Positions 46,502 to 55,879 of a stretch of DNA of 64,000 nt are shown in pieces. A program made the position numbers and the translations under genes. The stretch is from Saezia sanguinis (GTDB lineage: Bacteria; Pseudomonadota; Gammaproteobacteria; Burkholderiales; Burkholderiaceae_C). The DNA is taken from assembly GCF_003991585.1 (NCBI RefSeq), contig NZ_PQSP01000001.1, forward strand, positions 372,001 through 436,000, in the 5' to 3' direction. How positions within the stretch are numbered: position 1 is the stretch's first letter; each line of letters opens with the position of its first letter. The notes under the pieces are model-generated. The model ran no database searches. It was not told the origin of the DNA and worked only from the letters and a program-made list of their open reading frames with translations.

Positions 46502-48778
46502 ATGAAATTCCGCTTTCCCATTGTCATCATTGATGAAGATTACCGCTCCGAAAATACATCCGGCCTGGGGATTCGCGCATTGGCGCAAGCCATTGAGCAG
46601 GAGGGCATGGAAGTGCTGGGGGTAACCAGTTATGGCGATCTGAGCCAGTTTGCACAGCAGCAAAGCCGCGCTTCGGCATTTATTTTGTCAATTGATGATG
46701 AAGAGGTGGCGCCGGCGGACAACGGCGAAGATGAGGCGGATGCCATTACCAATCTGCGTACCTTCATCAACGAGATTCGCAAAAAGAACGAAGATATACC
46801 TATTTACCTGTATGGCGAAACGCGTACGTCCAGGCATGTCCCCAATGACATTCTGCGTGAGTTGCATGGCTTTATCCATATGTTTGAAGATACGCCGGAG
46901 TTTGTTGCACGGCACATCATTCGCGAAGCCAAAAGTTATATGGACGGCCTGTCGCCGCCTTTTTTCCGCCAGTTGGTGGAATATGCCAATGATGGCTCGT
47001 ACTCGTGGCATTGCCCGGGGCACTCCGGCGGTGTCGCGTTTCTGAAAAGTCCGGTAGGGCAGATGTTTCACCAGTTTTTTGGCGAAAACATGCTGCGTGC
47101 AGACGTGTGCAATGCGGTGGAAGAGCTGGGGCAGTTGCTTGATCATACCGGGCCGGTGGCCGCATCAGAGCGCAATGCCGCACGCATTTTTAATGCCGAC
47201 CACTGCTATTTTGTGACTAACGGCACCTCAACCAGCAATAAAATTGTCTGGCATCACTCTGTTGCGCCAGGCGATGTGGTGGTGGTGGACCGCAACTGCC
47301 ATAAATCCATTCTGCACGCGATCATCATGACCGGTGCTATTCCGGTGTTTCTGACGCCCACACGCAACCACTACGGCATCATTGGCCCAATCCGCAAGAG
47401 CGAGTTCGAGCCGGAGAATATCCGCAAAAAGATTGCCGCCAACCCGTTGCTGAAAGACGTTGACCCGAAAACGGTGAAGCCACGCATTCTGACGCTGACA
47501 CAAAGTACTTATGATGGGGTGCTGTACAACACCGATACCATCAAAAAAATGCTGGATGGTTACCTGGACACACTGCATTTTGACGAGGCCTGGCTGCCCC
47601 ATGCGGCGTTTCATCCGTTCTACGGGCCGTATCATTCCATGGGTAAAAAGCGCCAGCGTCCGAAAAAAGCACTGGTGTTCTCAACCCAGTCAACGCATAA
47701 ATTGCTGGCAGGCCTGAGCCAGGCGTCGCATATTCTGGTGCAAAATGCGCAAAACCATGAACTGGACCGCTCCATTTTCAATGAAGCCTATCTGATGCAC
47801 ATGTCCACCAGCCCGCAATATGCCATTATTGCCAGTTGCGATGTTGCTGCGGCCATGATGGAGCCCCCGGGCGGCACTGCGCTGGTAGAGGAAAGCATTT
47901 TAGAATCGCTGGATTTCCGCCGGGCCATGCGCAAAGTGGAAAAAGAGCTTGGCGATGACTGGTGGTTCAAAGTGTGGGGGCCGGACACGCTGTCGCAGGA
48001 AGAGGGAATTGGCGAAGAGAATGACTGGATCATTAAAGGCACTGGCAAAGAGTCTAAATGGCATGGCTTTGGCGCACTGGCCGATGGTTTTAACATGCTG
48101 GACCCGATCAAGGCCACCATTGTCACGCCAGGGCTGGACATGGCCGGTAAGTTTTCCAAAACCGGTATTCCTGCCTCCATTGTGACCAAGTATCTGGCCG
48201 AGCACGGCATCATTGTCGAGAAAACCGGTCTGTATTCCTTTTTCATCATGTTTACCATTGGTATTACCAAAGGGCGCTGGAATACGCTGCTGGCTGCATT
48301 GCAGCAGTTCAAGGACGATTACGACCGCAACCAGCCGATGTGGCGCGTATTGCCGGAGTTCTGCCACAGCCATCCGCAGTACGAGCAGATGGGGTTGCGC
48401 GACCTGTCGCAGGCTATTCATGAAGCGTATGCCAAGGGCGATGTGGCACGGGTGACGACGGAAATGTACCTCTCGCCGCTGGTGCCAGCCATGTGCCCGG
48501 CAGAAGCTTTTGCTAAAATGTCACACCGGGAAATTGACCGGGTTGCCATTGATGCGCTGGAAGGGCGTGTCACTGTCGGCTTGGTTACGCCTTATCCGCC
48601 GGGCATTCCTTTGCTGATTCCCGGCGAGCGGTTTAACCGTAAAATTGTCGATTATTTGAAATTCACTTACCAGTTCAACATGCGCTTTCCCGGTTTCCAG
48701 ACGGATATCCATGGGCTGGTGATTGAAGAAGATGCGAGCGGACAACAGCAATATTATGTGGATTGCGTTAAAAATTAA
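46502..48778 (+). CDS. Arginine/lysine/ornithine decarboxylase (large, fold type I)
   Basis: 758 residues from the ATG at 46502; the frame is open 48 codons further, but MKFRFPIVIIDED is the family start. It has an N-terminal receiver-like wing domain (about 1-130), a PLP domain with WHCPGHSGG, DEAWLPHAAFHPFYG and the PLP lysine in STQSTHKLLAG, and a C-terminal domain with GVTPYPPGIP-like LVTPYPPGIPLL. This group is common in Betaproteobacteria. The substrate cannot be told from the motif set; it would make a polyamine or cadaverine and raise pH. Confidence 0.92.
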   Translation: MKFRFPIVIIDEDYRSENTSGLGIRALAQAIEQEGMEVLGVTSYGDLSQFAQQQSRASAFILSIDDEEVAPADNGEDEADAITNLRTFINEIRKKNEDIPIYLYGETRTSRHVPNDILRELHGFIHMFEDTPEFVARHIIREAKSYMDGLSPPFFRQLVEYANDGSYSWHCPGHSGGVAFLKSPVGQMFHQFFGENMLRADVCNAVEELGQLLDHTGPVAASERNAARIFNADHCYFVTNGTSTSNKIVWHHSVAPGDVVVVDRNCHKSILHAIIMTGAIPVFLTPTRNHYGIIGPIRKSEFEPENIRKKIAANPLLKDVDPKTVKPRILTLTQSTYDGVLYNTDTIKKMLDGYLDTLHFDEAWLPHAAFHPFYGPYHSMGKKRQRPKKALVFSTQSTHKLLAGLSQASHILVQNAQNHELDRSIFNEAYLMHMSTSPQYAIIASCDVAAAMMEPPGGTALVEESILESLDFRRAMRKVEKELGDDWWFKVWGPDTLSQEEGIGEENDWIIKGTGKESKWHGFGALADGFNMLDPIKATIVTPGLDMAGKFSKTGIPASIVTKYLAEHGIIVEKTGLYSFFIMFTIGITKGRWNTLLAALQQFKDDYDRNQPMWRVLPEFCHSHPQYEQMGLRDLSQAIHEAYAKGDVARVTTEMYLSPLVPAMCPAEAFAKMSHREIDRVAIDALEGRVTVGLVTPYPPGIPLLIPGERFNRKIVDYLKFTYQFNMRFPGFQTDIHGLVIEEDASGQQQYYVDCVKN

Positions 48779-48864
48779 CGCGGGGATAGTGTTGTTGGCT
48801 ATTCAGATAATGACAATACAGGCTTAAAATAAGAAAATTCCATCTGTGGGATAAGCGAGTTTGC

Positions 48865-49152
48865 ATGAAAACTGATTTTAATTTTTTGTTTACCGACAAA
48901 GCTCAGGAAGCCATTATCAATAAGGGCAAAAAAGGAATTAGTTTTCCTACACCGCCAAATATGCCGGTGTTCCTTCCAGGCGATCTGATCACCTTTGAGC
49001 AACTGGACCAGGAACTGATGTTCAAGGTCAGAAGCCGCTATTTCATCTGGAAATCGCACGATTACCTGATCATTCAGTATGTGCTGAGCTTGCCTACAGA
49101 AAGCAGCAGGCAAAAAAGCGCCACTCCGGAAAAAGGCAATGATGCTGTTTGA
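48865..49152 (+). CDS. Small uncharacterised protein
   Basis: 95 residues, not recognised. No signal peptide or membrane segment. The N-terminal part is mixed (DFNFLFTDKAQEAIINKG), the middle has SYFIW-like RYFIWKSHDYLIIQYVLSLP, a beta-rich stretch, and the tail is polar. GGGATAAGCGAG lies upstream of the ATG and no other frame competes here, so it is likely a real gene. It lies between the decarboxylase and uvrD. Confidence 0.55.
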   Translation: MKTDFNFLFTDKAQEAIINKGKKGISFPTPPNMPVFLPGDLITFEQLDQELMFKVRSRYFIWKSHDYLIIQYVLSLPTESSRQKSATPEKGNDAV

Positions 49153-49287
49153 TCACGGCATCGCTTTAGATCATTGGTTTTTCAATAAGACATATAACAG
49201 TTTAAACAAGCCTGCCTTGAGCAACACGCCCGGCATATCGCCTTAGCGTTAAATATCAAGGTAGCACAACAAGGTTCATGGACATCG

Positions 49288-51699
49288 GTGACAATTGACT
49301 CCATGATGATTTCTGAAAGCTACTCTTCACCTGTTACGGACAGGCTGCTGCAGCACTTAAATCCCGAACAGCTCAAAGCGGTTACACTGCCAGCAGAAAA
49401 TGCGCTGATACTGGCCGGTGCCGGTTCTGGCAAAACGCGTGTGCTGACTACCCGTATTGCCTGGCTGCTTGCCACAGGCCATGTTTCTCCCGGCGGTATT
49501 CTGGCCGTCACCTTTACCAACAAGGCCGCCAAAGAAATGCTGGCCCGGCTGACGGCGATGCTGCCGGTGAACACGCGCGGCATGTGGGTCGGTACGTTTC
49601 ACGGCTTATGCAACCGTTTTTTACGCATGCATTGGAAAATTGCCGGCCTGCCGCAGACATTTCAGATTCTGGACACACAGGATCAGCTCGCTGCGATTAA
49701 ACGCTTGTTAAAAGGGCTGGACATTGACCAGGACCGCTTTCCGGCCAAAGAGGTGGCATGGTTTATTTCAAATGCCAAAGAAGGTGGTTTAAGGCCTGCG
49801 GACATTGATGCATTTGATCCGGATACACGGAAAAAGGCCGAACTTTACCAGGCCTATCAGCAACAGTGCGAGCGTGAGGGCGTGGTGGACTTTGGCGAAC
49901 TGATGCTGCGCAGCTACGAACTGCTGCGCGACCATGCGGAAATACGCCAGCATTATCAGCAGCGGTTCAGGCATATCCTGGTCGACGAATTTCAGGACAC
50001 GAATAAGCTTCAGTATGCGTGGTTGAAAATGTTTGCAAACCAGATGCCAGGCCAGGCCAACTGCATTTTTGCGGTTGGCGATGATGACCAGAGCATCTAC
50101 ACGTTTCGTGGCGCTTATATTGGCAATATGTCTGCGTTTCAGCGCGAGTTCGATGTCAAGGAAGTCATCAAGCTTGAACGCAATTACCGCTCGCAGGGCA
50201 ATATTCTGGATGCGGCCAATGGACTGATTGCGCATAACGTGGCGCGGCTGGGTAAAAACCTGAGCACCGATGCCGGGCTGGGCGAACAGATCCGGGTGTT
50301 TGAAGGCAGTAGTGATCAGGAAGAGGCACGCTGGATTGTGGAGGAACTGGAGCAGTTACACCACGAAGGCATAGACCGTTCTCAAATGGCGATTCTGTAC
50401 CGCTCCAATGCGCAGTCGCGGGTGATTGAAAACCAGTTGTTCAGTGCCGGAGTGCCTTACCGCGTTTATGGCGGCTTGCGTTTTTTTGAACGGGCCGAAG
50501 TCAAACATGCACTGGCGTACCTGCGCCTGCTGGAAAATCCGGATGATAACACCAGCTTTTTACGTGTGGTGAATTTCCCTCCACGGGGTATTGGTGCGCG
50601 TTCGCTGGAACAGTTGCAGGATGTTGCCAGAAATGCCAATGGCGGCTCTGGCAGCAGTTTGCACGAGGCTGTGTCTTTGGTGCAGGGCAATGCCGGTGTC
50701 AAGCTGAGTGCATTCAACGCACTGATTGATGTGTTGCGCGAAGAGATCATTGGCTGCACGCTGCGTGAAATCATTGAAAAAGTACTGACCGCTTCAGGAC
50801 TGCTGGAACACTATGCCAAGGAGCGCGAAGGTGCTGACCGCATTGAAAATCTGAAAGAATTGATCAATGCCGCTGAAGCTTTTGTAACCATTGAAGGGTT
50901 CGGGCGCGATGCTGTCGCGCTATCTGTGCCATCTGTTCCTCATGCCAATGAGCCGGCACAGCCGGTTGCTGGCCAGGCAGCAGACGGGGCAGTGCAGCCA
51001 CTCAATGCCCAGGATTTGCTGGATGCACAGGAAACCATGTCGCCACTGGCCGCCTTTCTGACACATGCATCGCTGGAAGCTGGTGATAACCAGGCACAGG
51101 CAGGGCAGGATGCCGTGCAATTGATGACCATTCATGCAGCCAAGGGGCTTGAATTTGACTGTGTTTTCATCACCGGGCTGGAAGAGGGGCTGTTCCCGCA
51201 CGAGAATTCCCTGTCTGACATTAACGGGCTGGAAGAAGAACGCCGCCTGATGTATGTGGCCATTACCCGGGCGCGCAAACGCCTGTATCTGAGCTTCACG
51301 CAAACGCGTATGCTGCATGGGCAGGTACGCTACAACCTGCGCAGCCGTTTCTTTGATGAAATACCACAGCAGACGCTGAAATGGCTGATGCCCCGCACAC
51401 AATGGACAGTATCCGGCTCCGCCTCAGAGGGACATACTTCCCGCTGGGACGGCGAGTGGAATGGGCATGCGTCTTCTCTGGCGCAAAACAGGCTTGAGCC
51501 CGCCAGCGTTGCATCTTCCAAAAAAGATACGCATGGGTTACACATCGGGCAGCAGGTATTTCATAACAAATTTGGCGAAGGAACGGTCTTAACCATTGAA
51601 GGCAGCGGTAACGACACCAAGGTACAGGTGAAGTTCAACCGCTACGGCACCAAATGGCTGGCTGCATCGGTTGCCAAGCTGACGCCGATTGAAGAATGA
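49288..51699 (+). CDS. uvrD: UvrD-type DNA helicase (helicase II)
   Basis: 803 residues from the GTG at 49288; ATGs at 49303 or 49306 are possible. SF1A motifs: LNPEQLKAV (Q motif), AGAGSGKTR with Lys49, VDEFQDTN, GDDDQSIYTFRGA, HAAKGLEFD and ITRARKRL. The C-terminal tail ends in a Tudor-like domain (GQQVFHNKFGEGTV...) typical of UvrD/PcrA. It unwinds nicked DNA in mismatch and excision repair. The segment at about 550-600 is Ala/Gln-rich and longer than in E. coli UvrD (720 residues). No LexA box was found upstream. Confidence 0.95.
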   Translation: MTIDSMMISESYSSPVTDRLLQHLNPEQLKAVTLPAENALILAGAGSGKTRVLTTRIAWLLATGHVSPGGILAVTFTNKAAKEMLARLTAMLPVNTRGMWVGTFHGLCNRFLRMHWKIAGLPQTFQILDTQDQLAAIKRLLKGLDIDQDRFPAKEVAWFISNAKEGGLRPADIDAFDPDTRKKAELYQAYQQQCEREGVVDFGELMLRSYELLRDHAEIRQHYQQRFRHILVDEFQDTNKLQYAWLKMFANQMPGQANCIFAVGDDDQSIYTFRGAYIGNMSAFQREFDVKEVIKLERNYRSQGNILDAANGLIAHNVARLGKNLSTDAGLGEQIRVFEGSSDQEEARWIVEELEQLHHEGIDRSQMAILYRSNAQSRVIENQLFSAGVPYRVYGGLRFFERAEVKHALAYLRLLENPDDNTSFLRVVNFPPRGIGARSLEQLQDVARNANGGSGSSLHEAVSLVQGNAGVKLSAFNALIDVLREEIIGCTLREIIEKVLTASGLLEHYAKEREGADRIENLKELINAAEAFVTIEGFGRDAVALSVPSVPHANEPAQPVAGQAADGAVQPLNAQDLLDAQETMSPLAAFLTHASLEAGDNQAQAGQDAVQLMTIHAAKGLEFDCVFITGLEEGLFPHENSLSDINGLEEERRLMYVAITRARKRLYLSFTQTRMLHGQVRYNLRSRFFDEIPQQTLKWLMPRTQWTVSGSASEGHTSRWDGEWNGHASSLAQNRLEPASVASSKKDTHGLHIGQQVFHNKFGEGTVLTIEGSGNDTKVQVKFNRYGTKWLAASVAKLTPIEE

Positions 51700-52646
51700 G
51701 CCTGGAATTATTCGGCCTGTCGCTGCTCAATGGTTTGAGTTACGGCCTGTTGCTGTTCATGCTCAGTGCTGGGCTGACGCTGATATTTGGCATCATGCGG
51801 GTGCTCAATTTGGCACATGGCAGTTTTTACATGCTGGGTGCTTATCTGGGCTATACCGCTACCTGCATCGTAGGCATGAATTTCTGGCTGACACTGATAC
51901 TGGTGCCGTGTGCTGTGGGCATGGTCGGTGTGCTGAGCGAAAAATATCTGTTACGCCGTGTACACGCACGAGGCCACCTGGCTGAATTGCTGCTGACTTA
52001 CGGCCTTGCGTTGCTAGTACTGGCCGTCGTGCAATGGATATGGGGTAAGGCGCCTGTGGAGTATCGCATTCCCGCATTTCTGCAAGGCCACTTGTTTGAG
52101 CTCTGGGGGATGAGTTTTCCCCGTTACCGGGCTTTGATCATGGGCATCGCATTGTTCATGCTGCTGTTTCTGATCATCCTGCTGCGCGGCACATCAACGG
52201 GCCTGCTGTTGCAGGCCGCCACACAAAACCCGCGCATGCTGGAGTCATTAGGCTACAACGTGCCGGCATTATGGGCATGGGTTTTTGGTGCCGGATGCGC
52301 TCTGGCTGCTCTGGCAGGTGTTCTTGGCGGGTTCGCGTATGTCACCGAGCCGGCCATGGCGCAGTCCATGGGCATGTTGCTGTTTGTGGTGATTGTCATT
52401 GGCGGCATGGGCTCTTTAACTGGTGCATTGCTGGCTTCAGTGCTGTTGGGCGTATTTCAGACGCTGGCTGTCGGCATAAATATTCGCCTGGCCGATCTGC
52501 TGCATATGGATGTGGTTGCAACAGGTTCGTTATGGAATGTCACGCTGTCACAGTGCGCGCCATTGTTGCCATTCATATTGATGGTGCTGGTGCTGTTATT
52601 GCGTCCGCAGGGGCTATTGGGCGCCAGGCAGGAGCGCAGGGTATGA
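51696..52646 (+). CDS. livH: LivH-type branched-chain ABC permease
   Basis: 316 residues, about eight membrane segments. Family motifs: LLNGLSYGLLLFMLSAGLTLIFG, LNLAHGSFYMLGAY and VIVIGGMGSLTGALL. It starts inside the uvrD stop (ATGA overlap), so it is translationally coupled to a DNA repair helicase gene. Related permeases carry branched-chain amino acids, amides or urea; the substrate here is unknown. Confidence 0.88.
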   Translation: MSLELFGLSLLNGLSYGLLLFMLSAGLTLIFGIMRVLNLAHGSFYMLGAYLGYTATCIVGMNFWLTLILVPCAVGMVGVLSEKYLLRRVHARGHLAELLLTYGLALLVLAVVQWIWGKAPVEYRIPAFLQGHLFELWGMSFPRYRALIMGIALFMLLFLIILLRGTSTGLLLQAATQNPRMLESLGYNVPALWAWVFGAGCALAALAGVLGGFAYVTEPAMAQSMGMLLFVVIVIGGMGSLTGALLASVLLGVFQTLAVGINIRLADLLHMDVVATGSLWNVTLSQCAPLLPFILMVLVLLLRPQGLLGARQERRV

Positions 52647-53860
52647 AGCAACGTCTGCCTCACGGGGTTCTGTACAGCATCATGGCGGCAGCCATTCTAT
52701 TGGCTTTGATATGGTGGTGGCTGCCGGGCTTTGCTTTAAGCCTGCTGGTGCAGTCATGTGCAGCGGTCATCATCTGTGCCAGCCTGCGTGTGCTGGTGGG
52801 CATGGGGGGGATTATCAGCTTTGGCCATGCCTTGTATGTCGGGGCCGGTGCCTATGGTACAGCACATCTTTTACAGGCGGTTGAAGCACAGCATTTTTTT
52901 GTACCTTTGCTGCTGGCGCCTGTGGCGGGTGGCGTTGCCGGTTTACTGGTGGCAGTGATTGCAGGATGGCTGTGCACACGGCGCACGCATCCGATTTTCA
53001 TGGCGATGGTGACGCTGGCGTTGTGCGAACTGGCGTACACGCTGGCGCAGATGTGGCCTGCGCTCTTTGGTGATGAAAGCGGCATACCGTTTGACCGTAC
53101 GGCAGGTAATTTTTTAGGTTTGAATTTTGCAGATGAGCGGTTGGTGCTGATACTGGCTTTGCTGTATAGCGTAGTCGTTCTTTTTCTGCTGCATGGTTTT
53201 ACCCGTACCCCGGCTGGCAAATGGCTGGTGGCATCGCGTGAAGATGCGATGCGGGTCGCCAGTCTGGGCATGTATCCGGCACGTTTTCAGTATATGGCTT
53301 TTCTGATCGCTGGCTTTTTTGCCGGTATTGGCGGTGGCCTGCTGGCGATTGAACTCGAGGGCGCGCATGCTTCCATGCTCAGTGTTGTACAGTCCGGCAG
53401 TTATTTGATGTTCACCTATTTAGGCGGGCTTGGCTCTGTCGTCGGCAGCCTGATTGGCGGGGGCGCTTTCAGCCTGGGAATAGTCTGGCTGCCTGCTATC
53501 ACGCCGGTGTGGGAACTCTACCTGGGGCTGCTTTTTGTGTATGTGGTGCTGTATTGGCCGCAGGGCATTGTTGGTGCCATCAACTCAGGGTATCTACAGT
53601 GGTTAAACCACAAAGAGCTGCGCAGCAAAATGGTCTTAATGGTGATAGCAAAAGCAGGCTGCTGTATTGGTGCCATTGGCATGGTGGAAGGCGGTTACCG
53701 ATTCTGGCGCGCATACATGGCCGCAAGCGGAAACGGTTTTCCTCTGACAGAGCTGTTTTCCGGCTGGCTGATAGCCTGTATGGCGATATGCATTATCTGT
53801 CTGGGGAGCATCTTGGTGCTGCAGCGGCAAAGCCATCGCAAAGCGGGGAGGGCATCATGA
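52643..53860 (+). CDS. livM: LivM-type ABC permease with C-terminal extension
   Basis: 405 residues from the ATG at 52643 (ATGA overlap with livH). The conserved core spans about 20-310 with GGIISFGHALYVGAGAYG, SREDAMRVASLG and GLGSVVGSLIGGG. The family usually ends near WPQGIVG; here about 95 more residues follow with two hydrophobic segments (about 335-350 and 375-395). The frame upstream of 52643 is livH read in another phase. Confidence 0.85.
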   Translation: MKQRLPHGVLYSIMAAAILLALIWWWLPGFALSLLVQSCAAVIICASLRVLVGMGGIISFGHALYVGAGAYGTAHLLQAVEAQHFFVPLLLAPVAGGVAGLLVAVIAGWLCTRRTHPIFMAMVTLALCELAYTLAQMWPALFGDESGIPFDRTAGNFLGLNFADERLVLILALLYSVVVLFLLHGFTRTPAGKWLVASREDAMRVASLGMYPARFQYMAFLIAGFFAGIGGGLLAIELEGAHASMLSVVQSGSYLMFTYLGGLGSVVGSLIGGGAFSLGIVWLPAITPVWELYLGLLFVYVVLYWPQGIVGAINSGYLQWLNHKELRSKMVLMVIAKAGCCIGAIGMVEGGYRFWRAYMAASGNGFPLTELFSGWLIACMAICIICLGSILVLQRQSHRKAGRAS

Positions 53861-54645
53861 ACCCGATACTCTCGTTGCGCCACATCAGCCTGAGCTATGG
53901 ACATTTCAAAGCACTGAATGGCATCAGTCTGGATGCCATGCCAGGAGAGCGTCTGGCGATTATTGGCCCCAATGGCTCTGGAAAGAGTTCCTTGTTTGAT
54001 GTGATCAGCGGGTTTGCCAAAAGAGAAGCAGGAGAAATCTGGTTAAACGGTCAGCGGATTGACCATCTGTCATGCCAGAAACGTTGCCGGGCCGGGCTGG
54101 TCCGGAGTTTTCAGACCAGCCGTCTGTTTGGGCAGATGACGGTACTGGAGCATGTTCAGTGTGCAGCTTTTTTCCAAAAAACCCGCCCATGGCAACGGTA
54201 TGCGTTCTGGTGTGGAATGCATCGCATGGCAAATGTTCACGATGCGGCACAGGCCGCTTTACAGCATGTTGGGCTTGAGCGCTATGCGCAGGAACGGGCA
54301 GGGAATCTGAGCTATGCCAACCAGAGGTTGCTTGAACTGGCAATTGTGCTTGCAACCGATGCCAAAGTGCTCTTGCTCGATGAGCCAACGGCCGGGCTGA
54401 GCCATGCGGAAACACAGGATTTTCTGGGGCGGATAGACTCCTTGGCAAAAGATAGAACCATCCTGATGATAGAACACGATATGTCTGTGGTTTTTCAACT
54501 GGCGCACCGGGTCGTGGTACTGGCGCAAGGGCAAGTACTGGCCTGCGATGCACCGCAGATAATCCAGAGTAATCAGCAGGTACAGCAACTGTATTTGTCC
54601 GGCAAAAATGCAGAAACGCTTTTGCTCGGGGAGCCTTTATGCTAA
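53857..54645 (+). CDS. livG: LivG-type ABC ATPase
   Basis: 262 residues from the ATG at 53857 (ATGA overlap with livM). Walker A GPNGSGKSS is intact, the signature is LSYANQRLLELAIVL (LSYAN, as usual for LivG, in place of LSGGQ), Walker B VLLLDEPTAGL and the switch His in MIEHDMSVV are present. It energises the LivHM-like pair together with the LivF-like ATPase. Confidence 0.88.
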   Translation: MNPILSLRHISLSYGHFKALNGISLDAMPGERLAIIGPNGSGKSSLFDVISGFAKREAGEIWLNGQRIDHLSCQKRCRAGLVRSFQTSRLFGQMTVLEHVQCAAFFQKTRPWQRYAFWCGMHRMANVHDAAQAALQHVGLERYAQERAGNLSYANQRLLELAIVLATDAKVLLLDEPTAGLSHAETQDFLGRIDSLAKDRTILMIEHDMSVVFQLAHRVVVLAQGQVLACDAPQIIQSNQQVQQLYLSGKNAETLLLGEPLC

Positions 54646-55328
54646 ATATCAGCAATCTGGCAGTTGCTTATGGCAGCAGAACGGTATTGCAGGGTATCAG
54701 CCTTAACGTGGCTGCGGGTGAAGTGGTTGCCATGATTGGGCGCAATGGTTCCGGCAGGTCGACCTTGCTGACAGCCATTGCCGGACATGTGAGCATTGCT
54801 GCCGGGGAGATTCAATTGGCGCAACACGCCATCACGCGCTGGCCTGCTTATTTGCGTGCCCGGGCCGGGCTTGCGTGGGTGCCTGAAAACAAGCTGCTGT
54901 TCAATGAACTGAGTGTCAGGCAAAACCTGCTTTTAGGGATGGGCCCGGGGACTGCCCACAACGATCAGAAAACAGCGTTGGATCGTATTTATGCGTTTTA
55001 CCCGCTGTTGGCTGAGCGCGCCGCCATTTCGGCTGGCGCACTTTCTGGTGGAGAACAGCAATTGCTGGCTTTTGCCCGCGCGTTGATGCGTGTTCCCAAA
55101 GTTTTATTGCTGGATGAACCGGCCGAAGGGCTAGCACCCCGTATGGTTGAACAAATGAGTGAACATCTGCTGGGTTTAAAAGCCCAGGGTGTTGCCATAT
55201 TGCTGGTGGAGCAGAAGCTGACAATGAGCACGTCTCTTGCTGACCGTTGCCTGGTTTTGGAGCAGGGGGGCATAACGTTCAGTGGCGGTGTGCAGCAGTT
55301 GCTGGAAAGCCAGAAGCAAAATCAATAG
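54639..55328 (+). CDS. livF: LivF-type ABC ATPase with altered Walker A
   Basis: 229 residues, overlapping livG by 7 nt. Signature LSGGEQQLLAFARAL, Walker B VLLLDEPAEGLAP and a C-terminal LVEQKL are intact. Walker A reads GRNGSGRST: the codon AGG puts Arg40 where the invariant lysine binds the ATP phosphates. The LivG partner keeps its lysine. No substrate-binding protein gene follows. Confidence 0.88.
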   Translation: MLNISNLAVAYGSRTVLQGISLNVAAGEVVAMIGRNGSGRSTLLTAIAGHVSIAAGEIQLAQHAITRWPAYLRARAGLAWVPENKLLFNELSVRQNLLLGMGPGTAHNDQKTALDRIYAFYPLLAERAAISAGALSGGEQQLLAFARALMRVPKVLLLDEPAEGLAPRMVEQMSEHLLGLKAQGVAILLVEQKLTMSTSLADRCLVLEQGGITFSGGVQQLLESQKQNQ

Positions 55329-55377
55329 CGGGAACAGTAGCCGTGCCGGTCATCAGCAGTGGGGGGCAGGCTTCAGG

Positions 55378-55659
55378 CTAGCGTCTTGCAAAATACTCAT
55401 ACCGCCGGTCAGTATCAATACGCTGGGTATCCAGCGCAGTTACTTTGGCCAACAGCGGGCCAAAACGCAGCCACTGCAGCATTTCGTCTACCTGGTCAGG
55501 TACACCTTGTACCAGGGCTTCAACCGTGCCATCATCCAGGTTGCGGACCCAGCCGTGAATACCGAGGGCGTGCGCTTTTCGCACAGTAGCTTGGCGAAAA
55601 CCAACGCCTTGCACCTGTCCATGGATTCTGACCTGATATGTTTCCGGGATGTGTTGCAT
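55378..55659 (-). CDS. acyP: Acylphosphatase
   Basis: 93 residues from the ATG at 55659, the family length; ATGs at 55668 and 55692 would add 3 or 11. Motifs: VRIHGQVQGVGFR (phosphate loop with catalytic Arg) and GWVRNLDDGTVEA (catalytic Asn). It hydrolyses acyl phosphates. Convergent with livF. Confidence 0.9.
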   Translation of the reverse strand: MQHIPETYQVRIHGQVQGVGFRQATVRKAHALGIHGWVRNLDDGTVEALVQGVPDQVDEMLQWLRFGPLLAKVTALDTQRIDTDRRYEYFARR

Positions 55660-55879
55660 AGCGCGCATTTTAATGGATGGATGTATCCACATGCAGCGCA
55701 GTTAGAAAAACACCCTGGTGAGGTAAATCAACAAGACCTGGTTTTGTCGTTTAAAGCCATCCATTCTGGCAGTTTGTGACTTTAGCTGGTACACGACATT
55801 CTGATATAGTTTTACCATTTCAGCGATTATCTCAACATACGGGCGCAGAACATCACAGGCTCCTATTTTTTCAAGCATC

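Noticed and set aside
49153-49302. LexA box before uvrD
   Set aside because: ATATAACAG looks like half a site, but no CTGT lies at the required distance.
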